DNA of 10,956 nucleotides, from NCBI GenBank assembly GCA_003132865.1, contig PKYZ01000692.1, positions 1 through 10,956 of the forward strand, written 5' to 3'. Each line of letters starts with the position of its first letter. Within the stretch, counting starts at the first letter, position 1. Positions 1 through 6,890 of the stretch are shown piece by piece. The DNA comes from Bryobacterales bacterium (lineage in GTDB: Bacteria; Acidobacteriota; Terriglobia; Bryobacterales; Bryobacteraceae). The position numbers and the translations under genes are program-made. The notes below the pieces were generated by a model. That model did not search any database, had not been told where the DNA came from, and worked only from the letters and a program-made list of their open reading frames with translations.

Positions 1-49
1 TGAATCATGGATGCGGCGCCTTGCGCGCAGCGCGCATCTCTAGCCGCCC

Positions 50-250
50 GCTGGCGGTCGCGACGACGGACAACGCGCTGCTGGCGCCGGAACCGGCGGC
101 CGGCAGGCACAAACGCTCCCGAACCCCCGCGGACATCACGACCACCAAGGGTACGCCGGCCCGCCGTGGCGGCGCGCACCGATGAGCGCTGTGCGGGCGG
201 ATTCACGCCGGAGGCGACGGTCGCCGCTCGGCACGCGAATACGCCGGACC
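50..250 (+). repeat. Large intergenic repeat, copy A (degenerate)
   Basis: First of five related intergenic repeats, here lying downstream of the aldo/keto reductase gene. It shares with copy D the opening CTGGCGGTCGC...CTGGCGCCGG (from 51), with copies D and E the block GGACATCACGACCACCAAGG (131-150), and with copies B to D the core GGCGGATTCACGCCGGAGG followed by the palindrome GGCGACGGTCGCC (213-225) and GGCACGCGAAT. Compared with D and E, about 50 bases are missing after position 150. I see nothing else in bases 1-279; the boundaries are approximate and were read by eye. Confidence 0.8.
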
Positions 251-279
251 AAATATCAGACTGCGGAGACCACACGACC

Positions 280-1284
280 CTACCCCATCCACTGCGGATT
301 CTTGGCCGTCCCGTCGAATACATCCGATGTCTTGAAACGCTCCAGCCGCCCCGTCACCGCCACCTGCTTCGTCTTCGCCCGCAGCGCGCCAAGCTGCGTC
401 TCCGTCAAAGGCTTGAACGTCCGCGCAGCCTCCAGCGCCTGCTCCAGCCGCTCCATGGTCTCGCACCCGTTGATCACCACCGTGGTCGGCAGGCTGAGTG
501 CGTAATGCAGGCATTCCGTCGCGCTGACCAGGCCGTTGCGCGGGATCTCCCCTTCCGCCAGCGGCTTCATCCCCAGCACCGCGATCCCCTGCTCCACCAG
601 CTTCGGCACCACGTTCTTTTCGAAGCTCCGAAAATGCGCGTCCAGAACGTTCAGCGGCATCTGGCAGCTATCGAAATGGAACTTGTGCTCCGCGGCCATC
701 TCCAGCATCCGCAGGTGTACGATCGGATCTTTGTGTCCTGTGAACCCTATGAACCGGATCTTGCCCGCTTGCTTGGCCTCCTGCAGCGCCTCCAGAGGCC
801 CGCCCGCCGCAAAAAAACGGTCCGGATCCTCCAGCCGGATGTTCTCGTGAAACTGCATCAGGTCGATATGGTCCGTTTGCAGCCGCTGCAGCGACTCGTC
901 GATCTGTCGCGCCGTCGATTCCTTGGTGCGGCCATCGAACTTCGTCATCAAGAAGACCTTCCCCCGGTATCCGTCCCGCAGCGCCTTGCCCATCACCACT
1001 TCGCTCTTCCCGCCGTGGTAGTCCCAGCAGTTATCCATAAACGTGATCCCGCGGTCGATGGCCGTTCGCACGATGCGGATGCCGTCGTTCTCGTCCGCGG
1101 GCGAGCCAACGTGCGAGCCCCCCAGCCCGATGGCCGAAACCTGGATGCCCGTTCGTCCGAATGTGCGATAGATCATGTCGCCGCTGTGATCGCTCGCGGC
1201 CGCGCCCGCCGGAAGCGCCGCCAGCGACGCGCCCACCAGTGCCCCCAAAACTTCCCGCCGGTTGCAACTGCTATCAGATCCCAT
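280..1284 (-). CDS. Tat-exported aldo/keto reductase
   Basis: NAD(P)H-dependent oxidoreductase of the aldo/keto reductase TIM-barrel superfamily, 334 residues with the chosen start; substrate unknown. The family tetrad is visible as Asp84 and Tyr89 (FMDNCWDY), Lys115 (LMTKFD) and His146 (MQFHE). The barrel starts at about residue 38 (YRTFGRTGIQVSAIGLGG), and GKIRFIGFTGH (174-184) and the VVINGC...ERLEQALEAA stretch (268-289) fit the later barrel and cofactor-binding region. The N-terminus looks like a twin-arginine signal: Arg9-Arg10 in CNRREVLGALVG, an Ala/Leu-rich stretch, then an AAA-S type cleavage region near residue 30. The ATG at 1284 is preferred over one 12 codons upstream because GGGGAGG lies 7 bases before it. 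No partner gene is adjacent; repeats A and B flank it. Export of a nicotinamide-dependent enzyme is odd, since the reduced cofactor pool is cytoplasmic. Confidence 0.93.
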   Translation of the reverse strand: MGSDSSCNRREVLGALVGASLAALPAGAAASDHSGDMIYRTFGRTGIQVSAIGLGGSHVGSPADENDGIRIVRTAIDRGITFMDNCWDYHGGKSEVVMGKALRDGYRGKVFLMTKFDGRTKESTARQIDESLQRLQTDHIDLMQFHENIRLEDPDRFFAAGGPLEALQEAKQAGKIRFIGFTGHKDPIVHLRMLEMAAEHKFHFDSCQMPLNVLDAHFRSFEKNVVPKLVEQGIAVLGMKPLAEGEIPRNGLVSATECLHYALSLPTTVVINGCETMERLEQALEAARTFKPLTETQLGALRAKTKQVAVTGRLERFKTSDVFDGTAKNPQWMG

Positions 1285-1392
1285 AACACTGCCTCCCCTC
1301 AAAAGATGGAACAGGCTCATTCTACAACACTCATTTCCCTGGGGGTGTCCAGCGCCCCCGCATCGGCGATCCTGTAAGGTAGCGGTACGGCA

Positions 1393-1622
1393 TTGGGCAG
1401 GCTAACGCGACCGCGCCATCATCGCCGTGCTGCTCGGCCGTGCGCGACGTCGGTCCGCGGTGGCGGCGCTCGCCGATGGGCGCCGTTCGGGCGGATTCAC
1501 GCTGGAGGCGACGGTCGCCGCACGGCACGCGAATGCACCGGACCTGTCGGTGTAGTGACGGGACGCAAAGCGTCTGCGATCTCCGAGCGTGCTTCATGGC
1601 GCACTTGCGGGTTCCCGGCGCG
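1393..1622 (+). repeat. Large intergenic repeat, copy B
   Basis: Second copy, in the divergent gap between the aldo/keto reductase (minus) and the YncE-like gene (plus). Its core at 1455-1535 matches 5193-5273 of copy D with 3 differences in 81 bp. It carries the palindrome GGCGACGGTCGCC (1507-1519) and a small hairpin GACGC-AAA-GCGTC (1562-1574). Its left part (CAGGCTAACGCGACCGCGCC) and its tail (TAGTGACGGGACGC, then CTTGCGGGTTC-type sequence) align with copy C. The gap 1285-1748 holds this repeat and, near 1725, a possible promoter; I see no further gene there. Confidence 0.85.
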
Positions 1623-1724
1623 TCAGCGCATTGGTACATGTAGGTCCAGTTCACCTGCCTGCTGCTGCTGGCCGTGGTGTCGCTGGCCCACACCACCGAA
1701 CCGCCCGTGGTGCTGCTTATGGGA

Positions 1725-1744
1725 TATACTCGGGCAGAAAGGAG
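1725..1744 (+). promoter_or_regulatory. Putative -10 box and ribosome binding site of the YncE-like gene
   Basis: TATACT at 1725-1730 matches a sigma-70 -10 box. It is followed by AAAGGAG at 1738-1744, four bases before the ATG at 1749. No convincing -35 is visible at normal spacing. The same compact arrangement occurs at the minus-strand gene starting at 3737 and, with TAAACT, at the lipocalin-like gene. The RBS is clear; the promoter is inference. Confidence 0.4.
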
Positions 1745-1748
1745 CATT

Positions 1749-2762
1749 ATGCGCAACATCGCGCTGACCCTCACACTGGCTATTGTGCTTTCACTCCTCG
1801 CGCAGTCGGCCTCGTCTTACCGCGTGACCCACACCTACACGCTGGGCGGTAACGGGAGCTGGGACTACATCGTGCCCGATCCGCCCAATCACCGTCTATT
1901 TATCGCCCGGCAGAATCACCTGATGGTCGTCGATGAAGACAGCGGGACGTTGCTCGGCGAAGTCACTGGCATCCAAGGCGCGCACGGAACCGCGCTGGCG
2001 GAAGCCACCGGGCATGGATTCGCCACTTCGGGGAACGACCAGTCCGTGGTCATGTTCGATCTAAAGACCTTCAAGGTGCTCGGTCGCATTCCGGCAGCCG
2101 AAGATGCCGACGCGATCATCTACGATAGCGCATCGAACCGCGTCTTCACATTTAATGGCGACGCGCACTCCTCGACGGTGATCGATCCGCGGGCGGGGAC
2201 ACTGATTACGAACATTCCACTCGGCGGCAAACCGGAATACGGCGCGTCCGCCGGCGACGGCAAAGTGTACGCGAATCTTACCGACACAAGCGAGGTGGTT
2301 GAGATCGATGCGAAGAGCGCAACTGTGGCCCGGCGCTGGTCCGCCGCGCCCTGTAAGCAGCCGGTCTCCATGGCCATCGACACCGCCCATCATCGTCTGT
2401 TCAGCGGATGCCGCAGCGGCCTGATGGCGGTCTCCGACTATCAGTCAGGCAAGGTAGTCGCGACGCTTCCCATTGGCACCGGCGTCGATGGCGCCGGTTT
2501 CGATGCGGCCTCAGGCCACGCATTTGCTTCCAATGCCAACGGCACGCTCACCGTGATTCATCAGGACACTCCCGACCAATATCACGTCGCCGAAAACGTA
2601 CAGACCCCTGAGGGGGCGCGGAATATGGGGCTCGACCCCACGAATCACCGCGTCTTCATCGTCTCGGCGAAGTTTGGACCGACGCCCGCGGGGGCCAGGA
2701 GAGGGCCGGTACTGCCCGGATCATTCACCTTGATGGTGATCGAGCGGGATGCAACGCGCTGA
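1749..2762 (+). CDS. Secreted YncE-like beta-propeller protein
   Basis: Exported beta-propeller protein of the YncE/YVTN-repeat type, 337 residues. Its role is unknown; relatives are periplasmic binding or scaffold proteins rather than proven enzymes. Residues 1-23 form a Sec signal peptide (MRNIALTLTLAIVLSLLAQS then ASS). The mature part shows repeating blade motifs of the form D-x-x-x-(N/H)-(H/R)-(R/L)-(L/V)-F followed by a strand and D-x-x-(S/A)-G. These occur near residues 44-66, 126-150, 211-234, 252-270 and 296-306. Cys202 and Cys221 sit in neighbouring strands and could form a disulfide. The ATG at 1749 is chosen because AAAGGAG precedes it and the signal peptide begins there; an upstream in-frame ATG at 1674 lies outside any such context. 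It converges on the next gene across a strong hairpin. Confidence 0.88.
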   Translation: MRNIALTLTLAIVLSLLAQSASSYRVTHTYTLGGNGSWDYIVPDPPNHRLFIARQNHLMVVDEDSGTLLGEVTGIQGAHGTALAEATGHGFATSGNDQSVVMFDLKTFKVLGRIPAAEDADAIIYDSASNRVFTFNGDAHSSTVIDPRAGTLITNIPLGGKPEYGASAGDGKVYANLTDTSEVVEIDAKSATVARRWSAAPCKQPVSMAIDTAHHRLFSGCRSGLMAVSDYQSGKVVATLPIGTGVDGAGFDAASGHAFASNANGTLTVIHQDTPDQYHVAENVQTPEGARNMGLDPTNHRVFIVSAKFGPTPAGARRGPVLPGSFTLMVIERDATR

Positions 2763-2811
2763 TTACGAAAGGTTCTGGCCAACTCGATCGGCGGTTAGCG
2801 CAACGCGCGCG

Positions 2812-2864
2812 AGGTACCCCTCCGCGGCGGCCCGGCGTGCCGCCCGCGATGGGGCCCGGTACCT
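2812..2864. terminator. Hairpin between convergent genes, possible bidirectional terminator
   Basis: Nested inverted repeat in the 126 bp gap between two convergent stop codons. The outer arms are AGGTACC (2812-2818) and GGTACCT (2858-2864). The inner arms are GGCGG (2826-2830) and CCGCC (2840-2844) around a 9-base loop. It lacks a T-tract on either side, so it may be a factor-assisted terminator or an mRNA-end-stabilising structure rather than a classical intrinsic one. Confidence 0.5.
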
Positions 2865-2888
2865 GTCGACGCCAGCGAGGCAGGCACC

Positions 2889-3737
2889 TCACTGCAGGCC
2901 GGAACCCCACTTAATCGTGAAGTCTTCCTTCTCATCCACGACGGTGTAATCCGAGGGCGGTTGAAACAGGCTGGGGTCCGGCTCGCTCCGGCTAATCTGG
3001 GTCAGCCTCTCGGTATGCTCTCCGGTGCGCGGGTCAGTCGTCTTAATGAGCAGCGAAACCTGCAATTCCGGCGATTGCCAGCTTTCGGACACGCTGGTAA
3101 TGGGGCGATCATTACCCATGGAGCCGACCGGCCACGTCGTGGTGTGGCGGGTTCCTTCCGCCAGCACTCCCTGGATAATCTGCGGATCCAATTTTTCGGT
3201 AGATCTTTCCGGACCTTTTGCCTCGGTAGCTTGGGCGGCCGGGTCCACAGGCCTCATCCGGCCACTTACGGCGAGCGGAGCACCGCCTCCGCCGCCTACC
3301 CTTCTGGCAGGCAGGTGTTCGGGTGCGGACAACCCCTGTCGGTGGGCAACCTTTCCTTGGGTGTCCAGGGTATACCTGACTTGGGCAACCGGATCGGTGA
3401 TTTCAATGATGACCGGCCTCTCGGAAGCATTCGGCGCCTGTGGGCCGGCTCCCCCGAACATGGGCCGTTCTTCGCGGGTTCGGCCGAATGAATCCCGGTA
3501 CACCTTCGTCGACGGCCCGGTCCGCGTGATATGCGTACCATCTGCGAGAGTCTGAACCGTTTCGGTCACCCGCTCACCGGAATAGGGAGCGCCCGTGACC
3601 GGTTTGATAAACGGCGGCAGCCCGCTAAAATGCGACTCGCCGCGAAGGAGCCCCTGGCCGGAGGTGCTGCTAACAGGACCCTGCGCAAATCCGGCCAGGC
3701 AGCACAGCACCACACACACGATCAGACGGTTCGTCAT
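2889..3737 (-). CDS. Secreted protein of unknown function, acidobacterial type
   Basis: A 282-residue exported protein with no known function. Residues 1-20 (MTNRLIVCVVLCCLAGFAQG) form a Sec signal peptide; two adjacent cysteines lie within it, but no good lipobox follows. Two conserved-looking blocks are separated by a Gly/Pro/Ala-rich linker with GGGGG at 148-152. The first, about 48-90, has GAPYS, TETVQTLADGTHITR and VYRDSFGRTREE. The second, about 185-267, has IIQGVLAEGTRHTTTWP, GNDRPI, SESWQSPELQV, KTTDPRTGE and EPDPSLFQPPSDYTVVDE. I associate this two-block pattern with secreted proteins common in acidobacterial genomes; that is memory, not a search. The ATG at 3737 is chosen over one 15 codons upstream because of AGAGGT five bases before it, the signal peptide, and the promoter upstream. 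It is transcribed towards the YncE-like gene. Confidence 0.85.
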   Translation of the reverse strand: MTNRLIVCVVLCCLAGFAQGPVSSTSGQGLLRGESHFSGLPPFIKPVTGAPYSGERVTETVQTLADGTHITRTGPSTKVYRDSFGRTREERPMFGGAGPQAPNASERPVIIEITDPVAQVRYTLDTQGKVAHRQGLSAPEHLPARRVGGGGGAPLAVSGRMRPVDPAAQATEAKGPERSTEKLDPQIIQGVLAEGTRHTTTWPVGSMGNDRPITSVSESWQSPELQVSLLIKTTDPRTGEHTERLTQISRSEPDPSLFQPPSDYTVVDEKEDFTIKWGSGLQ

Positions 3738-3753
3738 AGTTACCTCTGGGCAG

Positions 3754-3782
3754 AGTATAGCTAACGCATCTGACGACGGCAA
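3754..3782 (-). promoter_or_regulatory. Sigma-70-like promoter of the secreted unknown gene
   Basis: On the minus strand, TTGCCG (3777-3782) and TATACT (3754-3759) are separated by exactly 17 bp, the optimal sigma-70 spacing. The -10 box ends 16 bases before the ATG at 3737, and the ribosome binding site AGAGGT lies in that short leader. This is the best-formed promoter in the window. Confidence 0.6.
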
Positions 3783-3835
3783 GCCTTGGTGCCCGCCTTC
3801 GCCCGCCTTCTATCTCTTTAAGTGTGCGCGCGGGG

Positions 3836-4131
3836 AACTGGCTTTCGCTATCGTGGCGACGGACAACGGGGCTGGCGCCGGAACTGACCGCCGGAGTCAG
3901 GCTTCGCGAACCGCGCCATCGTCGCCGTGCTGCTCGGCTGTGCGCTGCGCCGGTGCGGCGGTGGCGGCGCTCACCCGATGGGCGCTGTTCGGGCGCATCC
4001 ACACTGGAGGCGACACTCGCCGCACGGCACGCGAATACGACCGGACCCGTGTGGGTGTAGTGACGGGACGCATAGTGCCTGCGATCTCCGACGGTGCTTT
4101 GGCGCGCGCCTTGCGGGTTCTCGGCGCGGCG
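3836..4131 (+). repeat. Large intergenic repeat, copy C
   Basis: Third copy, in the divergent gap between the secreted unknown (minus) and the lipocalin-like gene (plus). It has the opening seen in A and D (ACGGACAAC...CTGGCGCCGG), then the shared GCGCCATCGTCGCCGTGCTG segment and a diverged core containing GGCGA-CAC-TCGCC (4009-4021). In that palindrome the arm pairing is kept although the centre changed. The tail (TAGTGACGGGACGCATAG and CTTGCGGGTTC) aligns with copy B. The rest of 3738-4297 shows no gene beyond the flanking promoters. Confidence 0.8.
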
Positions 4132-4271
4132 GGCGTGTTGCGTGGCGTTAGGCCTCGGAACCGCCGTCAGGGCATACCAGGACCTCACGCGCGCCAAGCG
4201 CGCCCTGCGATTGAAATCGGGATTCTGTCCGGATGCGCCGTCATCCATTCCCTATCCACATCTGCACCGGC

Positions 4272-4289
4272 TAAACTGCATTAAAGGAG
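4272..4289 (+). promoter_or_regulatory. Putative -10 box and ribosome binding site of the lipocalin-like gene
   Basis: TAAACT at 4272-4277 resembles a -10 box and is followed by AAAGGAG (4283-4289), eight bases before the ATG at 4298. No good -35 is visible. The ribosome binding site decides the start codon. Confidence 0.4.
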
Positions 4290-4297
4290 AATCAGGC

Positions 4298-4801
4298 ATG
4301 AAGAGTGGGACGTTGATAATGGCGGCACTCCTGATGGGCAATGGGATTGTGTTCGCCCAAAGCGAGGCCGAGATTCGGGATCGCATCGTGGGCACGTGGA
4401 AACTGGTTTCCACGGAGCAGACCCTCAAAGACGGCACAACCCGCCCCTATCCACGATACGGACCCCATGGAAAAGGCTTCATCATGTATTCCCGCGATGG
4501 ATACATGTGCGCCGACCTGGTAAATCCGGACCGGCCGAAGTGGGTTGACCCGCAGCATCCGACCACAGAGGAGAAGATCGCAGCCGCCGACGGCACGTTT
4601 GCCTACTGTGGGCGGTATGAGATTGACGTGAAGAGTAACAGCCTTGTCCATTTACCTGAAGTTGCTACAGGAGCCGGCTATGAAGGATCGCGCCAAATCA
4701 GGCCGTACAAGTTCGAAGATGGCCGCCTGGTGCTGAGCGACGTGGAGACAAAAGAGCCCGGAGTTGTTCGCTGGAAGATTGTGTGGGAGAAGGTCCGTTA
4801 G
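4298..4801 (+). CDS. Secreted lipocalin-like domain protein
   Basis: A 167-residue exported protein with a lipocalin-like fold of the kind annotated as Lipocalin_5; ligand and role are unknown. Residues 1-20 (MKSGTLIMAALLMGNGIVFA) are a Sec signal peptide with cleavage before QSEAE. The family pattern is clear: IVGTWKLVSTE (30-40), a PHGKGFIMYSRDGYMCADL stretch (56-74), FAYCGRYEID (101-110) and a closing RLVLSD...WKIVWEKV. Family members are usually about 130-170 residues, so this is full length. The two mature cysteines (71 and 104) could pair. The start is fixed by AAAGGAG eight bases upstream and the signal peptide. It stands alone, converging on the amidase with repeat D between them. I see no terminator hairpin after its stop. 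Confidence 0.88.
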   Translation: MKSGTLIMAALLMGNGIVFAQSEAEIRDRIVGTWKLVSTEQTLKDGTTRPYPRYGPHGKGFIMYSRDGYMCADLVNPDRPKWVDPQHPTTEEKIAAADGTFAYCGRYEIDVKSNSLVHLPEVATGAGYEGSRQIRPYKFEDGRLVLSDVETKEPGVVRWKIVWEKVR

Positions 4802-4974
4802 TGCTACCTGGGTTAAACTAGCCGATCCACGGCACGCGGCGGTCCAGCCAGGCGACAAACTTGGTCTTTACCAAATCCCTTGCGCCGGTCGGCGTTGGCG
4901 GAATGGGACGAGGTGTACCGGATTTTTTCGGATCGTGGGCGTCTGTTGGCCGATTACGTCTGCCATCCGCACGC

Positions 4975-5301
4975 CTGGCGGTCGCAGCCGCCGACAACCG
5001 GCCGCTGGCGCCGGTACGGGCCGCCGGCATCGCGCGCGTGAAGAGCGCGAAGTTCGAATCGGCGTCAGGTCGGGCGAACCGGCTCACTCTCCGCCAAGGC
5101 CGGTGCTCCCGAACGCGCCGGACATCACGACCACCAAGGCCTGCGCGTCCGCGCCATCAGCGCCGTGCCGCCCGGCTGCGCCCTGCGCCCTTCCGCGGTG
5201 GCGGCGCTCGCCGATGGGCGCCGTTCGGGCGGATTCACGCCGAAGGCGACGGTCGCCGCACGGCACGTGAATGGACGCATAGCGTCTGCGATCTCAGACC
5301 G
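4975..5301 (+). repeat. Large intergenic repeat, copy D (longest)
   Basis: Fourth and most complete copy, between the convergent lipocalin-like and amidase genes. It contains the opening CTGGCGGTCGC...CTGGCGCCGG, an extra stretch of roughly 70 bp not seen in copy A, the GGACATCACGACCACCAAGG block (5120-5139), and the core (5193-5273; 78 of 81 positions equal to copy B). It also has the palindrome GGCGACGGTCGCC (5245-5257) and hairpin GACGC-ATA-GCGTC (5274-5286). I see no gene or recognisable site in the remaining unique bases, 4802-4974 and 5302-5346. Confidence 0.85.
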
Positions 5302-5346
5302 TGAACAACGACTGCCGCGCGGCTGCTACGAACGCGTGTGCCTCAC

Positions 5347-6843
5347 CTATGCAAGGGCCGGGTGCTTTTTACCGAAGCCAGTCGCCTGTTCGAAGGCCTG
5401 CGCGATTTGCAAGACGCTGAAGTCTGCGTTGTGGCGGCCAACGACCTGCACGCCAACCGGAAGTCCTTCGGGCGTGAAGCCTCCCGGCACCGAGGCCGCT
5501 GGATTGCCCGTTGCCGAGATATACCAGCAGGACTTCATCCAGTCGATGTAGTTATCGAGCTTTACGCCCGCGATCTCCGTTGGGTATGGGGTGTTGACGT
5601 CGAATGGTGGCAACTGGGTGGTAGGCAGAACAAAGTACTCATACTTTTCAAGGAACGCCTGAAAGCGCCGCCAGAGCTGGCAGTGGGCGGTCTCGGCACC
5701 AGCCACCTCAGTGCCGGTTAGCCGAAGTCCTTCCTCGATTTCACTTTCGAGTGTGTTCTTGAATGCGTCCGGGTGCTCGCGCAGAAGCTCGCCATACGAA
5801 TTCGCCGTGTTCCAAGCGCGCAGGATGCGGAAGGCGATCTCGGCGGGAGCGAAGTCCGGCTCCGCCTGCTCGACGACGCAACCCAGGGACTCGAATGTCT
5901 TGCGATGCCCATCCACAACGGCGCGCACGCGCGGATCGAAGGGCACTCCGCCGAGGTCCTTGAACCAGGCCACGCGCACACCTTTGAAGCTGCGGTCGAG
6001 CGGGCGCGCGAAGAGTTCTCCCGGTTCATTGATGGAGAGCGGCGCGCGGGAATCGGGTCCCGCGATGGTGCTGAGCACGAGGGCTAGATCAGCCACGGAA
6101 CGTCCGAGGCATCCGGAGGTGCTGAGCGTGAACCAGCCGAACGCGGCCTTAGGGTTGGGCACCCGGCCAACCGAAGGCCGAAAACCCACTACGTTGCAAA
6201 ATGCGGCCGGGTTGCGGAGGGAACCGCCGGTATCGGAGCCATCGGCCACCGGCACGAGTCCGCATGCCAGAGCGACGGCTGCGCCACCGGAAGATCCACC
6301 GCAAGTCTTGGTCAGGTCATAGGGATTGTGCGTGGCGCCGAAGATGGTGTTGAAGGTCTGCGATCCCGACCCGAATTCTGGCGTGTTGGTCTTGCCGATG
6401 GTGATCGCGCCCGCACGCCGGAGCCGTTCGACAATCAGATCATCTTGGGTGGGGATGTAGTCTTTATAGAGCGGTGATGCAAAGGTGGTGCGGATGCCGC
6501 GGGTTTCCACTAGATCTTTGTGGGCAACTGGCAGGCCATGCAGCGGACCCAGCGTATCTTTGCGCGCCTGCATCTCATCGGCTTTCGCGGCGGCGGCAGC
6601 TGCCATTCCCGGCACGAGTGTCACGATGGCGTTGACCCTCGGGTTTATACGCTCGATCTGTTTCAAATGCGCGGCCAGTGCTTCGCGCGCCGAAAGCTCT
6701 TTCGTTCGGATCAGCCGGGCTATCTCGACCGTGCTCATAAGACAAATGGCCGGAGTAGCCTGAGCCTCCAGAGCACCCTCAAGGAGCTGGGCGGCAGCCA
6801 GGCCCAGCACGGCTTCACGGCGAGTTGGATGGTTCTCACTCAT
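5347..6843 (-). CDS. Tat-signal amidase (amidase signature family)
   Basis: Hydrolase of the amidase-signature family, which cleaves carbon-nitrogen amide bonds to acid plus ammonia or amine; the substrate cannot be told from sequence. It has 498 residues with the chosen start, a normal length. The Ser-cisSer-Lys triad is visible as Lys109 (VAHKD), Ser184 (CGGSSGG) and nucleophile Ser208 (SDTGGSLRNPAAFCN); the spacing equals that of fatty acid amide hydrolase. The C-terminus (SATGNPAASVPGGFTPEGLP then VGVQVVGRHNADF) is typical of bacterial members. The N-terminus TRREAVLGLAAAQLL suggests a twin-arginine signal (Arg8-Arg9), with possible cleavage near LEA-QA, so export is likely but less certain than for the aldo/keto reductase. 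The ATG at 6843 is preferred because the 26-codon upstream extension runs into repeat E; no Shine-Dalgarno is seen there. Confidence 0.93.
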   Translation of the reverse strand: MSENHPTRREAVLGLAAAQLLEGALEAQATPAICLMSTVEIARLIRTKELSAREALAAHLKQIERINPRVNAIVTLVPGMAAAAAAKADEMQARKDTLGPLHGLPVAHKDLVETRGIRTTFASPLYKDYIPTQDDLIVERLRRAGAITIGKTNTPEFGSGSQTFNTIFGATHNPYDLTKTCGGSSGGAAVALACGLVPVADGSDTGGSLRNPAAFCNVVGFRPSVGRVPNPKAAFGWFTLSTSGCLGRSVADLALVLSTIAGPDSRAPLSINEPGELFARPLDRSFKGVRVAWFKDLGGVPFDPRVRAVVDGHRKTFESLGCVVEQAEPDFAPAEIAFRILRAWNTANSYGELLREHPDAFKNTLESEIEEGLRLTGTEVAGAETAHCQLWRRFQAFLEKYEYFVLPTTQLPPFDVNTPYPTEIAGVKLDNYIDWMKSCWYISATGNPAASVPGGFTPEGLPVGVQVVGRHNADFSVLQIAQAFEQATGFGKKHPALA

Positions 6844-6850
6844 GGGTGTG

Positions 6851-6859
6851 AGTCTATCA
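6851..6859 (-). promoter_or_regulatory. Putative extended -10 box directly at the amidase start
   Basis: On the minus strand, TGATAGACT forms an extended -10 (TGn plus TAGACT) whose last base is seven bases from the ATG at 6843. If used, transcription would start at or very near the start codon, giving a leaderless mRNA, which would fit the absence of a ribosome binding site. No -35 is evident. Speculative. Confidence 0.3.
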
Positions 6860-6890
6860 CGCGACAGATTGGCTATTCTCCGGACCCAGG

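Noticed and set aside
7..1377. A 456-codon open frame on the plus strand opposite the aldo/keto reductase
   Set aside because: It is rich in Arg, His, Pro and Leu with no recognisable domain, has no ribosome binding site, and is the antisense shadow of a gene with an intact catalytic tetrad in high-GC DNA.
1640..1745. Hydrophobic reading FTCLLLLAVVSLAHTTEPP upstream of the YncE-like gene, resembling a signal peptide
   Set aside because: It has no start codon with a ribosome binding site, an in-frame TAG lies just upstream, and it runs into the next gene's start region. It could be a relic, but support is insufficient.
1674..1748. Upstream extension of the YncE-like protein from an ATG at 1674
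   Set aside because: The ATG at 1749 has AAAGGAG at good spacing and begins a clean signal peptide; the extension would bury that signal.
4818..4950. Minus-strand reading ending ...GARDLVKTKFVAWLDRRVPWIG before a TAG at 4818
   Set aside because: It looks mildly protein-like, but upstream it passes into repeat D, has no credible start, and matches no family I know.
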